Shown: positions 36,601-48,441, counted from the first letter of the stretch. The stretch: DNA of 64,000 bases from Phocoena phocoena (GCF_963924675.1 NC_089221.1:87292296-87356295); one strand, 5' to 3'. Notes: generated by a model from the sequence alone, not told the origin. Numbers and translations are program-made.

Positions 36601-37359
36601 TTTAAGAATTTGTTAAAATTTTGGCTGATTTCTTTTTACCTGCTTGTATGGTGACCACCTCTTCCTCCAGTGACATGCCAAAGTAAACAAAGTGTATCTC
36701 ATCATTTCTTTTGGTCATTCTTTGTAATTCAATTTACTTAGTTACCTTGCAGCTGTAGCACTGTGATGGTTTCAGGAAAAATTATGACTTTTTTCCCAAA
36801 TACCTGGCTTTTTTCTTGTTATTACAGGGTAAATGACATTCTCACACTGTTTTCTACATCCTAATAAGAAAAAGAGTTCTAATGTTTTCTTTTGAATTAT
36901 CAATTTAAATTTTCTTGCTGTTTCTCTAAGAAGAAAGGATGTTGAAGATTTGCCTAATGATTATTCAGTACTTTATGTTCCTTTGATGTTTGGCCAAAAT
37001 TTAGTATTAATCAAACTTTTCGTTAACAGTATTACTGGTTTTCTAGAAATTAATATAATGAAAAATTCACTGATATATCATTAAGCTCTACCCTTGCTTT
37101 TTGAGTAAGTACTATCACAACTCAGGCCTCTCTGTAGAGATGGAGTAATCTTCTCTGTTTTTTTCTATTTCTAACTATGATGGAATAATGCAGTAATATT
37201 CAAACAATTTTTCACTCATGCAACTTTCATCAAATAAGAGTTTATATATATATATATATCCCTAATATATAAATAGTAGAAAAGTAGGAGAGCTCTGTTT
37301 AAAAGTTGGGAGGGGGAAAATGAAAGAGTGACCTTCTGTTTTCTGCTCTACATCTGTCT
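36601..37359. other. AT-rich stretch with short TA run
   Basis: A (TA)n run at about 37,242-37,259. Nothing else recognised. Confidence 0.45.
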
Positions 37360-37520
37360 CAAAACTCCAAAGTGGCCCATAAGCAGCCTCAGAATAACCG
37401 GGGGATTTCTTAGGAAAATGAAGAAGCCCTCTACCCAGACCTAGTTAATCTGAATCTCTGGAAATAAAGTCCAGGAATGTGTATTTTAACTCATTCTCCA
37501 GCTAATTCTTATGCTCACTT
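37360..37520 (+). mobile_element. hAT-Charlie nonautonomous element, MER5/MER20-like
   Basis: The order gcagcctcagaataaccggggg ... cccagacctagttaatctgaatctctgg ... ggaatgtgtattttaac ... ctccagctaattcttatgctcac matches MER5/MER20-type fragments of hAT-Charlie DNA transposons found across eutherians. Ends are decayed and no 8-bp target duplication was identified. Confidence 0.6.
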
Positions 37521-38739
37521 GGGCATTTTGTAGCACTAGAAACAACAGTCTTAATTACCATTTTAACTATATCAGTGTAATATATTAGTTAAGAAGTACT
37601 AATGTGTAATAGTTGAAACAACAATCTGACTCTGAAAGAAGAATTTCACTAAATTTCATAAAATCTTACAGCAAGTACCATGCCCACGTTTCTTCTAAAT
37701 AGCTCTAATTTATTTAATGTATAGTTTTCTAAGAGAAATCTAAAATTAAAAATTGCTAAATGGAATATTATTCAAGAATTGGGGAATACAGAAGTGGCAT
37801 GTTACAATTATTTTTTCTAGTACCAATGCCAACTCTTTTCTACACTAGAAATGAAAAATAAATACTTGTTTTAAAATAAGCTACAACAACTCATCTTAAA
37901 AATGGCAATCTTATAAAACACATACCCAAAGTTCCTGGCATTTTATAATACATAAATTGGGACTGTATAAAATCTTACCTGAAGAGTGTTAAAACATATT
38001 TTAAAAAGAGTTAAGAAAGATAATAAGCATAAAATAATCATAGGTCCTATTAATTTATGATTTTCTCATTAATGATTCATTTCACATAAAGAATTGTTGA
38101 TTCATAGGAGGTCTAGAAGTTCAGGTTGATAAACCTCATGTATTTGAGTTTTTCATAGTGACTATTTTGAGTGCTTTTTAATAACAAAGGAACAGTTTTT
38201 TTTTCTGTTTTGGAGAGAATCTTATTTACTATACAAATATTGTAAAATATATATATTTTTTAAATCTGAAAGATAATTGCTAAGCTTGAAATACAAGGAA
38301 ACTACTACTTAAATGAGTGAATATCACATTGTATATTCAACTATAGAAACATCACAATAAGAAAACCTCCCAAAGGAAGCACCTAACTTGGGGAAGTAAA
38401 ACCAAAAACTCTAGGGAGAGACTGGTGATATGAAACCTCTTCAGGAGGGGAACCTTGGGTTATATAGGTCTATATCCCTGAATATATAAATATATGTGAG
38501 AAAACGTACTCCGTCTGTTCAAGCCAGATTGTGTTGTGTTTTTGTTACTTGCAATAAAGAATCCTGAGGCTTGCTGGTTCCACCAAATGAGTGTAAAGTA
38601 TTTTTGTATCATCCCCATCTACTAACATAAAATATTTATCTGGATAAATTATCATAAAATCATGAGACTAGAGTATGCTCTTAAAAGATTGCATCTTACC
38701 GAGTTATACCCATTTCTGTATTTCTATACTGTGTATTCT
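37521..38739. other. AT-rich stretch; LTR-like traces at 38,330-38,600
   Basis: At 38,330-38,600 a gggttatataggtctata word, then tgttacttgcaataaagaatcctg, suggest an old LTR with TATA and AATAAA signals, but no ends are seen. Otherwise nothing recognised. Confidence 0.3.
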
Positions 38740-39530
38740 TTATTTTTATTTATATTTCTTCATTTGGTTTACTGTGAGTTTCTCTATTTTTTGAATTTTT
38801 AAAAGAAATAGGTTTGTTAATTACACTACTCTTCTATTTTTTACTGCCTCTCCTTTTTTAATGTATTTTTAATCCTTAACTTTAGAGGTAATTTTTCCTT
38901 TTTTGTTAGGCAGATATTTGTATGTTATATTATTATATGTGTAGACATTTTCCTAGCTTCTTTCATATTTATTTTAGTAACTTATTTTTATAAAGAGTAA
39001 TTACAGTTTAGTGAATATGATAAAAATCATATAATTAAATTTTAGTTCCAATATTTTGTCATATTTCATAACTTCTGACTTATAATGAAGTGAAATTAAT
39101 TTCTAAAAATATATAATTTTCTTTTTGATTTCTTCTCTTATACAAGGGTTAAGAGTTTTAGCTTCAGATCATTCTGTGTTTTGTTTGTTTACCCTTAATT
39201 TCTATTTTCATTACATGCTGATAGAAAATGTTCCGTATAACATTTTCCATCTAAAATTTGTTGAGGTTTTTTTTAATGGCCTAGCATGGCTTTAATATTT
39301 CTAAATATCCACTGACATTCTAAAACAGTCTGTTGCTTTATTGGCTTGTTAGTTGTTTTGTTTATGGGTTCTTTAATAATAGCCTATTTATTAATCTTCT
39401 ACATATATTTTTTTTAAAACTTGATCTATCAAAAACTGAAAAAAGAAATACATTCTAAATGTGTTCTAACTATAGTTGTAGCTTTGAATTTTTCCCCTAA
39501 TAGAGTTTCTCAGTAGGTACTTTATATTTT
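38740..39530 (-). repeat. Old L1M ORF2 remnant, antisense, interrupted by L1-C
   Basis: On the + strand the order ctttttgatttcttctcttatacaagggtt, tgctgatagaaaatgttccgtat, aaaatttgttgagg and ggcctagcatggcttt follows the antisense endonuclease-region of old mammalian L1s. It is heavily mutated. L1-C begins within about 10 bp of its right end and has the same orientation. Confidence 0.5.
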
Positions 39531-39536
39531 TTGCAC

Positions 39537-39921
39537 TTTATTTATTTATTTTAACAACTTTATTGGGGGGGTATAATTGATTTACAATGTTGTGTAAGTT
39601 TCTGCTTTATAACAAAGTGAATCAGTTACACATAAACATATGTTCCCATATCTCTTCCCTCTTGCGTTTCCCGCCCTCCCACCCTCCCTATCCCACCCCT
39701 CCAGGCGGTTACAAAGCACCTAGCCGATATCCCTGTGCCATGCGGCTACTTCCCCCTAGCTATCTACCTTACGTTTGTTAGTGTGTACGTGTTCATGACT
39801 CTCTCTCGCCCTGTCACAGCTCACCCTTCCCCCTCCCCATATCCTCAAGTCTGTTCTCAGTAGGTCTGTGTCTTTATTCCTGTCTTACCCCTGGGTTCTT
39901 CATGACGTTTTTTTTTTCTTC
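39537..39921 (-). other. L1-C 3'UTR
   Basis: Between the ORF2 stop (39,922-39,924) and the tail. On the minus strand it includes a purine-rich segment (ggagggtgggagggcgggaaac, antisense near 39,670-39,690), a G-rich tract common to L1 3'UTRs, and ends in the (TAAA) tail. The same kind of 3'UTR is present at 20,779-21,156. Confidence 0.85.
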
Positions 39922-42900
39922 TTAAATTCCATATATATGTGTTATCATATGGTATTTGTCTTTTTCTTTCTGACTTACTTCACTCTGTATGACAGACTCT
40001 AGGTCTATCCACCTCATTACAGATAGCTCAATTTCGTTTTATGGCTGAGTAATATTCCATTGTATATATGTGCCATATCTTCTTTATCCATTCATCAGAT
40101 GATGGACACTTAGGTTGTTTCCATGTCCTGGCTATTGTAAATAGAGCTGCAATGAACATTTTGGTACATGACTATTTTTGAATTTTGGTTTTCTCAGGGT
40201 ATATGCCCAGTAGTGGGATTGCTGGGTCATATGGTAGTTCTGTTTGTAGTTTTTTAAGGAACCTCCATACTGTTCTCCATAGTGGCTGAACCAATTCACA
40301 TTCCCACCAGCAGTGCAAGAGTGTTCCCTTTTCTCCACACCCTCTCCAGCATTTATTGTTTCTAGATTTTTTGATGATGGCCATTCTGACTGGTGTGAGA
40401 TGATATCTCATTGTAGTTTTGATTTGCATTTCTCTAATTAATGATGTTGAGCATTCTTTCATGTGTTTGTTGGCAGTCTGTATATCTTCTTTGGAGAAAT
40501 GTCTATTTAGGTCTTCTGCCCATTTTTAGATTGGGTTGTTTGTTTTTTTGTTATTGAGCTGCATGAGCTGCTTGTAAATTCCGGAGATTAATCCTTTGTC
40601 AGTTGCTTCATTTGCAAATATTTTCTCCCATTCTGAGGGTTGTCTTTTGGTCTTGTTTATGGTTTCCTTTGCTGTGCAAAAGCTTTGAAGTTTCATTAGG
40701 TCCCATTTGTTTATTTTTGTTTTTATTTCCATTATTCTAGGAGGTGAGTCAGAAAGGATCTTGCTGCGATTTATGTCATAGGGTGTTCTGCCTATGTTTT
40801 CCTCTAAGAGTTTGATAGTTTCTGGCCTTACATTTAGGTCTTTAATCCATTTTGAGCTTACTTTTCTGTATGGTGTTAGGGAGTGATCTAATCTCCTACT
40901 TTTACATGTATCTGTCCAGTTTTCCCAGCACCACTTATTGAAGAGGCTGTCCTTTCTGCACTGTACATTCCTGCCACCTTTATCAAAGATAAGGTGACCA
41001 TATGTGCGTGGGTTAATCTCTGGGCTTTCTATCCTGTTCCATTGATCTATCTTTCTGTTTTTGTGCCAGTACCATACTGTCTTGATTACTGTAGCTTTGT
41101 AGTATAGTCTGAAGTCAGGGAGCCTGATTCCTCCAGCTCCTTTTTTTGTTCTCAAGATTGCTTTGGCTATTCGGGGTCTTTTGTGTTTCCATACAAATTG
41201 TGAAATTTTTTGTTCTAGTTGTGTGAAAAATGCCCGTGGTAGTTTGATAGGGATTGCACTGAAACTATAGATTGCTTTGGGTAGTAGAGTCATTTTCACA
41301 ATATTGATTCTTCCAATCCAAGATCATGGTATATCTCTCCATCTATTTGTATCATCTTTAATTTCTTTCATCAGTGTCTTATAATTTTCTGCATACAGGT
41401 CTTTTGTCTCCTTAGGTAGGTTTATTCCTAGATATTTTATTCTTTTTGTTGCAATGGTAAATGGGAGTGTTTTCTTGATTTCCATTTCAGATTTTCATCA
41501 TTAGTATATAGGAATGCCAGAGATTTCTGTGCATTAATTTTGTATCCTGCTACTTTACCAAATTCATTGATTAGCTCTAGTAGTTTTCTGGTAGCATCTT
41601 TAGGATTCTCTCTGTATAGTATCATGTCATCTGCAAACAGTGACAGCTTCACTTCTTCTTTTCCGATTTGGATTCCTTATATTTCCTTTTCTTCTCTGAT
41701 TGCTGTGGCTAAAACTTCCAAAACTATGTTGAATAACAGTGGTGAGAGTGGGCAACCTTGTCTTATTCCTGATCTTAGTGGAAATGCTTTCAGTTTTTCA
41801 CCATTGAGGATGATGTTTGCTGTGGGCTTGTCATATATGGCCTTTATTATGTTGAGGAAAGTTCCCTCTATGCCTACTTTCTGCAGGGTTTTTATCATAA
41901 ATTGGTGTTGAATTCTGTCAAAAGCTTTCTCTGCATCTATTGAGATGATCATATGGTTTTTCTCCTTCACTTTGTTCATGTGGTTTATCACATTGATTGA
42001 TTTGCATATATTGAAGAATCCCTGCATTCCTGGAAGAAACCCCACTTGATCATGGTGTATGGTCCTTTTAATGTGCTCTTGGATTCTGTTTGCTAGTATT
42101 TTGTTGAGGATTTTTGCATCTATGTTCATCAGTGATATTGGCCTGTAGTTTTCTTTCCTTGTGACATCCTTGTCTGGTTTTGGTATGAAGGTGATGGTGG
42201 CTTCGTAGAAGGAATTTGGGAGTGTTCCTCCCTCTGCTATATTTTGGAAGAGTTTGAGAAGGATAGGTGTTAGCTCTTATCTAAATGTTTGATAGAATTC
42301 ACCTGTGAAGCCATCTGGTCCTGGGCTTTTGTTTGTTGGAAGATTTTTAATCACAGTTTCAATTTCAGTGCTTGTGATTGGTCTGTTCATATTTTCTATT
42401 TCTTCCTGATTCAGTCTTGGCAGGTTGTGCATTTCTAAGAATTTGTCCATTTCTTCCAGATTGTCCATTTTATTGGCATAGAGTTACTTGTAGTAATCTC
42501 TCATGATCTTTATTATTTCTGCAGTGTCCGTTGTTACTTCTCCTTTTTCATTTCTAATTCTATTCATTTGAGTCTTCTCCCTTTTTTCCTTGATGAGTCT
42601 GGCTAGTGGTTTATCTATTTTGTTTATCTTTTCAAAGAACCAGCTTTTACTTGTATTGATCTTTTTTTTTTTTTACTTGTATTGATCTTTGCTATTGTTT
42701 CCTTCATTTCTTTTTCATTTATTTCTGATCTGATTTTTATGATTTGATTTCTTTCCTTCTGCTAGCTTTGGGTTTTTTTTTTGTTCTGCTTTCTCTAATT
42801 GCTTGAGGTGCAAGGTTAGGTTGTTTATTCGAGATGTTTCCTGCTTCTTAAGGTGGGCTTGTATTGCTATAAACTTCCCTCTTAGAACTGCTTTTGCTGC

Positions 42901-43764
42901 ATCCCATAAGTTTTGGGTCGTTGTGTCTCCATTGTCATTTGTTTCTAGGTATTTTTTGATTTCCTTTTTGGTTACTTCAGTGATCACTTGGTTATTAAGT
43001 AGTGTATTGTTTAGCCTCCATGTGTTTGTATTTTTTACAGATCTTTTCCTGTAATTGATATCTAGTCTCATGGCGTTGTGGTCGGAAAAGATACTTGATA
43101 CAGTTTCAATTTTCTTAAATTTACCAAGGCTTGATTTGTGACCCAAGATATGATCTATCCTGGAGAATGTTCCATGAACACTTGAGAAAAAGGTGTATTC
43201 TGTTGTTTTTGGATGGAATGTCCTATAAATATCAATTAAGTCCATCTTGTTTAATGTATCATTTAAAGCTTGTGTTTCCTTATTTATTTTCATTTTGGAT
43301 GATCTGTCCATGGGTGAAAGTGGGGTGTTAAAGTCCCCTACTATGAATGTGTTACTGTCGATTTCCCCTTTTATGGCTGGTAGTATTTGGCTTATGTATT
43401 GAGTTGCTCCTATGTTGGGTGCATAAATAGTTACAATTGTTATATCTTCTTCTTGGATCGATCCCTTGATCATTATGTAGTGTCCTTCTTTGTCTCTTCT
43501 AATAGTCCTTATTTTAAAGTCTATTTTGTCTGATATGAGACTTGCTACTCCAGCTTTCTTTTGGCCTCCATTTGCATGGAATATCTTTTTCCATCCCCTT
43601 ACTTTCAGTCTGTATGTGTCTCTAGGTCTGAAGTGGGTCTCTTGTAGACAGCATATTTAAGGGTCTTGTTTTTGTATCCATTCAGCCAATCTGTGTCTTT
43701 TGGTGGGACCGTTTAGTCCGTTTACATTTAAGGTAATTATCGATATGTATGTTCCTATTCCCAT
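39922..43764 (-). pseudogene. L1-C ORF2 pseudogene (endonuclease-reverse transcriptase)
   Basis: Span of about 1,280 codons, normal for L1 ORF2, which nicks DNA and copies L1 RNA in the nucleus. The start is the ATG ending at 43,764. The endonuclease keeps its motifs: [40 protein letters not shown] and SDHNAM. RT motifs kept: [36 protein letters not shown] and [10 protein letters not shown] (about 41,630). The C-terminal Cys motif [18 protein letters not shown] is kept near 40,340. Damage: stop at 43,657-43,659 three codons before the QETH motif block, a frameshift near 42,715-42,780, a stop near 41,677 before FADD, a frameshift near 41,485, and stops at about 40,526 and 40,172. It is inactive. 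Confidence 0.92.
42645..42690. repeat. Short duplication around a poly-T run in L1-C ORF2
   Basis: A word of about 17 bp, ttacttgtattgatctt, occurs at about 42,648-42,664 and again at about 42,674-42,690, separated by a run of T. Other L1 copies I remember have it once. It disrupts the ORF2 frame. Confidence 0.8.
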
Positions 43765-43820
43765 TTTCTACGTTGTTTTGCGTTCGTTATTATTGGTCTG
43801 TTCCTCCTCTTTTTTCTTGT

Positions 43821-44710
43821 CTAGAGAAGTTCCTTTAGCATTTGTTGTAAAGCTGGTTTGGTGGTGCTGAACTCTCTCAGCTTTTGCTTGTCTGTAAAGG
43901 TTTTAATTTCTCCATCAAATCTGAATGAGATCCTTGCTGGGTAGAGTAGTCTTGGTTGCAGGTTTTTCTCCTTCATCACTTTCAGTATGTCCTACCACTC
44001 CCTTCTGGCTTGTAGGGTTTCTGCTGAGAGATCAGCTGTTAACCTTATGGGTATTCCCTTGTGTGTTATTTGTTGTTTTTCCCTTGCTGCTTTTAATATG
44101 TTTTCTTTGTATTTAATTTTTGACAGTTTGATTAATATGTGTCTTGGCATATTTCTCCTTGGATTTATCCTGTATGGGACTCTCTGTGCTTCCTGGACTT
44201 GATTAACTGTTTTCTTTCCCATATTAGGGAAGTTTTCAACTATAATCTCTTCAAATATTTTCTCAGTCCCTTTCTTTTTCTCTTCTTCTGGAACCCCTAT
44301 AATTCGAATGTTGGTGTGTTTAATGTTGTCCCAGAGGTCTGTGAGACTGTCCTCAATTCTTTTCATTCTTTTTTCTTTATTCTGCTCTGCAGTAGTTATT
44401 TCCACTATTTTATCTTCCAGGTCACTTATCCGTTCTTCTGCCTCAGTTATTCTGCTATTGATCCCTTCTAGAGTATTTTTAATTTCATTTATTTTGTTGT
44501 TCATCGTTGCTTGTTTCATCTTTAGTTCTTCTAGGTCCTTGTTAACTGTTTCTTGCATTTTGTCCATTCTATTTCCAAGATTTCGGATCATCCTTACTAT
44601 CATTATTCTGAATTCTTTTTCAGGTAGACTGCCTATTTCCTCTCATTTGTTAGGTCTTGTGCATTTTTATCTTGCTCCTTTATCTGCTGTGTGTTTTTGT
44701 GTCTTCTCAT
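43821..44710 (-). pseudogene. L1-C ORF1 pseudogene
   Basis: Span of about 296 codons from the ATG ending at 44,710 (MRRHKNTQQIKEQDKN) to the stop at 43,821-43,823. A one-base frameshift near 44,640 separates the first 25 codons from the main frame. The main frame is then open from 44,603 to 43,992 (203 codons) through the Glu/Lys coiled coil (residues about 30-110), the RNA-recognition-like part (IRIIGVPEEE) and the C-terminal RINPRRNMPRH segment. A TAG at 43,992-43,994 right after QARREW, probably from a CAG, cuts off the last 56 or so codons, which remain readable to LKELL. Its role in an intact element is RNA binding and chaperone activity. Confidence 0.92.
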
Positions 44711-45244
44711 TTTGCTTATCTTACTGTGTTTGAGGTCTCCTTTTTGCAGGCTGCAGTTTCGTAGTTCCTGCTGTTTTTGATGTCTGTCTCCAGTGGCTAA
44801 GGTTGGTTCAGTGGGTTGTGTAGGCTTCCTGGTGGAGGGGACTAGTGCCTGTGTTGTGGTGGATGAGGCTGGATCTTGTCTCTCTAGTGGGCAGGTTCAC
44901 GTCTGGTGGTGTGTTTTGGGGTTTCTGTGGCCTTATTACGATTTTAGGCAGCCTCTCTGCTAATGTGTGGGTTTGTATTCCTGTTTTGGTAGTTGTTTGG
45001 CATAGGTAGTCCAGCACTGTAGCTTGCTGGTCGTTGAGTGAAGCTGGGTGCTGGTGTTAAGATGGAGGTCTCTGGGAGATTTTCACTGTTTGATATTATG
45101 TGGAGGTGGGAGGTCTCTTGTTGACCAGTGTCCTGAAGTTGGCTCTCCTACCTCAGAGGCAGAGCCCTGACTCTTGGCTGGAGCACCAAGAGCCTTTCAT
45201 CCACATGGCTCAGAATAAAAGGGAGAAAAAGTAGAGAGAATTAG

Positions 45245-45910
45245 TAGAAGTATGAAGAAAGAAAGAAAGGAGGGAAGGAAGGAAGGAAGAAAGAAAAAGA
45301 AGCAAATAAGGAAAGAAGTCAAGAAGGAAAGTAAGGAGGGAGGGAGGGAGGGAGGAAGGAAGGAAGGAGGAAAAGAAGGAAAAAAGACAAAGAAAGAAGA
45401 TACAGTAAAATAAAATAAAGTATAATAAAGTTATTTAATTAAAAAATACTTATTTAGAGAAAAAAATAAAGGGATGGATAGAACCTTAGGACAAATGTTG
45501 GAAGCAAAGCTATATAGACAAAATCTTACACAGAAGCATACACATACACCCTCACAAAAAGAGGTAAAGGGGAAAAAATCATAAATCCTGCTCTCAGAGA
45601 CCACCTCCTCAATTTGGGATGATTCGTTGTCTAAAGGAGGGAAGGAAGGAAGGAAGGAAAGAGAGAAAAAGAGACAGAAAGAAAGAAGGTAAAGTATAAT
45701 AAAGTTATTAAAATTAAATATTAAGAAAAAAAATTTTTAAAAAAACATGGACTGATAGAACTCTAGGACAAATGGTGGAAGCAAAACTATACAGACAAGA
45801 TCTCACACAGAAGCATACACATACACATTCACAAAAAGCGGAAAAGGGGAAAAAAATCATAGATCTTGCTCTCGAAGCTCACCTCCTGAATTTGGGATGA
45901 CTCGTTGTCT
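45245..45910. repeat. Duplicated module of about 275 bp in the L1-C 5'UTR
   Basis: Two copies in direct order, each with a GA-rich tract followed by a conserved body: GA tract 45,245-45,395 then body 45,418-45,632, and GA tract 45,634-45,690 then body 45,692-45,910. Both bodies start aagtataataaagttatt, contain ggacaaatg(t/g)tggaagcaaa and agaagcatacacatacac, and end (t/c)tcgttgtct. The offset is about 275 bp. The copies differ at scattered sites, so the duplication is not fresh. Confidence 0.85.
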
Positions 45911-46399
45911 ATTCATGTATTCCACAGATGCAGGGTACATCAAGTTGATTGTGGAGCTTTAATCCTCTGTTTCTGAGGCTGCTGGGAGAGATTTCCCTTT
46001 CTCTTCTTTGTTCTCACAGCTCACAGGGGCTCAGCTTTGGATTTGGCCCTGCCTCTGCGTGTAGGTCGCTGGAGGGCGTCTGTTTTTTGCTCAGACAGGA
46101 CGGGGTTAAAGGAGCTGCTGATTTGGGGGCTCTGGCGCACTCAGGCCGTGGGGGAGGGAGGGACACTGCGTGCGGGGCGGGCCTGCAGCGTCAGAGGCAG
46201 CGTGACGCTGCGGCAGAGGCCGGCGTGATGTTGCACCAGCCTGTGGCCCGCCGTGCGTTCTCCCGGGGAAGTTGTCCCTGGATCCCGGGAACCTGGCAGT
46301 GGCGGGCTGCACAGCCTCCGCGGAAGAGGGGTGTGGATAGTGACCTGTGCTTGCACACAGGCCCCTTGGTGGCGGCAGCAGCAGCCTTAGTGTCTCCCG

Positions 46400-46527
46400 C
46401 CCGTCCCTGGTGTCCGTGCTTTTAGCCGCGGCTCGCGCCCGTCTCTGGGGTCCGCGCTTTTAGCTGCGGCTCGCGCCCTTCTCTGGGGTTCGTGCTTTTA
46501 GCCGCGGCTCGCGCCCGTCTCTGGAAT
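46400..46527. repeat. 38-bp tandem repeat, three full copies plus a partial one
   Basis: Units at 46,400-46,437, 46,438-46,475 and 46,476-46,513, each of form cccgtctctggggtcc ... cttttagccgcggctcgcg with a few substitutions, followed by cccgtctctgg. Very CpG-rich. It lies in the presumed promoter of L1-C. Confidence 0.93.
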
Positions 46528-47180
46528 TCCTTTAAGCAGCGCTCTGAAACCCCTGTCCTCGCGCACCAGGAAACAAAGAGGGAAGAAAAAGCCTCTTGCC
46601 TTTTCGGCAGGTGCAGACTTTTCCCCGGACTCCTTCCTGGCTAGCCGTGGTTCACTAACCCCTTCAGGCTATGTTCAAGCCGCCAACCCGTCCTCTACCT
46701 GCGCTCCGACCGAAACCGAAACCCGAGCCTCAGCTCGCAGCCCCGCCCGCTCCGGCGGGTGAGCAGACAAGCCTCTCAGGCTGGTGAGTGCCGGTCGGCA
46801 CCGATCCTCTGTGCGGGAATCTCCCCGATTTGCCCTCCGCACCCGTGTTGCTGTGCACTCCTCCGCGGCTGCGAAGCGCCCCTCGCCGCCTCCTGCAGTC
46901 TCTGCCGACGAAGGGGCTTCCTAGTGTGTGGAAACTTCCTCCTTCACAGCTCCCTCCCACTGGTGCAGGTGCCGTCCCTATTCTTTTGTCTCTGTTTTTT
47001 CTTTTGCCCTATCCAGATACGTGGGGGAGTTTCTTGCCTTTTGGGAGGTCTGAGGTCTTCTGCCAGACTTCAGTAGGTGTTCTGTAAGAGTTGTTCCACG
47101 TGTTGTTGTATTTCTGGTGTATCTGTGGGGAGGAAGGTGATCTCCACGTCTTACTCTTCTGCCATCTTCAAGGTCCCCCC

Positions 47181-47654
47181 TCGGTATTTCAATATAGTAT
47201 TAATCATTGCTGCTTCAAGGGTCTCATTTCATGAGATATAGTGCCATATAAGAAGGATAAGCAATATGGAACCACAAATATATTTACTTTTATAGGTGCT
47301 ATGACCAAGTTACAGGAGCTATAAAATATTTATGGGTCCCCAAGGATCCAAAACCATCACCTTGTAGTCTTATCCTTTTTTTTTTTTTTTCTTTTTTAAT
47401 GATAAAAACCCCTCTAAAACACTTCCGGAACCTATACCCAGAATGCCAGACCAAGCAACCAGGAGTGCTCACGAACAGTGCAATTTTTACCAAGTTCTAA
47501 TTTCTACTTGTTGGATTTCAGCTGAGGTTGTGGCTCATGATTTTGTAGTGCAAGCACTTTGAATTTCCCTCCTCATCTCACCTGTTTCTCCACAATACCT
47601 TGATGACCTTGTACAGATCTCCTGAATTCAGTAATTTAGCACACTGTTTCCATG
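47181..47654. other. Unclassified sequence beyond the L1-C 5' end
   Basis: AT-rich with a poly-T run at about 47,380-47,396. No gene. It is probably the unique target flank of L1-C. Confidence 0.4.
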
Positions 47655-48210
47655 TGTAACTTATTTTCTATGGCTATTTAAGAAATTATCACAAACTTAG
47701 AGGCTTAAAAGAACACCCATTTATTAACTCACAGATTTTTATATCGGAAGTTCAGGCATGATATGACTAGGTTCTCTGCTCGGGATCTTCGAAGACTGAA
47801 ATCAGGGTATTTCAGTAGGCTGTGCTCCTTTCTGAAATCTCTGAAGAAGAATCTGCTTCCACACTCATTAAGGTTACTGGCTTGCAGTTTTAAGACTGAA
47901 GTCCCTGATTTCTTGTTGGCTGTCAGTGGTGCCAAATCTCTCTCAAGCTTTGAACCTCTCTCCTGAAAAAAGCTCATTTCTTTTTTAAAGGCCTATATGA
48001 TTAAGTCAGGGTCATCGAAGATAATATCCCTATCTTAAAATAACTGATATGAGCCCATAATTACTTCTTTACTTTTGACCTATAACCCACCATAATCATG
48101 GGAGTAGTATCTCTTCAGATACAGATTTTGCCCACGCTCAAGGGGTGAGGACTGCATAAGGCCAGGGGTCATTTGAGGTCATCTTGGAATTCAACCTAGC
48201 ACACTACATA
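47655..48210 (-). mobile_element. MaLR-type LTR remnant, antisense, second copy
   Basis: The + strand reads gtaacttattttctatggc ... cacaaacttagaggcttaaaag ... cccatttattaactcacag ... ctgcttccacactc ... tgcccacgctcaaggggtgagg ... ggtcatcttggaattcaacctagcacac, the same order as 28,859-29,331 but longer. It fits an old MaLR/ERVL-related LTR. No internal retroviral region seen. Confidence 0.55.
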
Positions 48211-48251
48211 TTGATAATAAAAATTTTATCTTTTTAAAAAATTATTTCTAG

Positions 48252-48441
48252 GGGCTTCCCTGGTGGCGTAGTGGTTGAGAAACCTCCTGCCGATGCAGGG
48301 GACACGGGTTCGTGCCCCGGTCTGGGAAGATCCCACATGCCGCGGAGCGGCTGGGCCCGTGAGCCGTGGCCGCTGAGCCTGCGTGTCCAGAGCCTGTACT
48401 CTGCAACAGCAGAGGCCACAACAGTGAGAGGCCCGCATACC

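Larger units (their letters stand above)
39537..47180 (-). mobile_element. L1-C: full-length but inactive lineage L1
   Basis: On the minus strand: a 5' end at about 47,180 (gggggaccttgaagatggcagaag), a CpG-rich 5'UTR of about 2.5 kb, ORF1 (44,710-43,821), a 56-bp spacer, ORF2 (43,764-39,922), a 3'UTR of about 385 bp and a TAAA-type tail at 39,537-39,552. Total about 7.6 kb. Structure and 3'UTR resemble young artiodactyl/cetacean L1s. Few frame-breaking changes are present, so it is much younger than L1-A, but each ORF has stops and frameshifts. No convincing target-site duplication was found at its ends. Confidence 0.92.
44711..47180 (-). promoter_or_regulatory. L1-C 5'UTR with CpG-rich promoter region
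   Basis: Transcribed leader and internal pol II promoter of the element. The half near ORF1 (44,711-45,240) is moderately GC-rich. Next come two GA tracts and a duplicated module (45,245-45,910). The outer part (about 46,050-46,960) is CpG-dense, with a 38-bp tandem repeat at 46,400-46,513. The outermost part ends at gatggcagaagag, the usual L1 5' start. The sequence is unlike the L1-A 5'UTR. Open frames of up to 158 codons over the CpG-rich part are composition artefacts. Confidence 0.8.

Noticed and set aside
45949..46425. 158-codon open frame over the CpG-rich part of L1-C
   Set aside because: It is in the 5'UTR of the L1 on the opposite strand. GC-rich DNA has few stops, so open frames occur on both strands.
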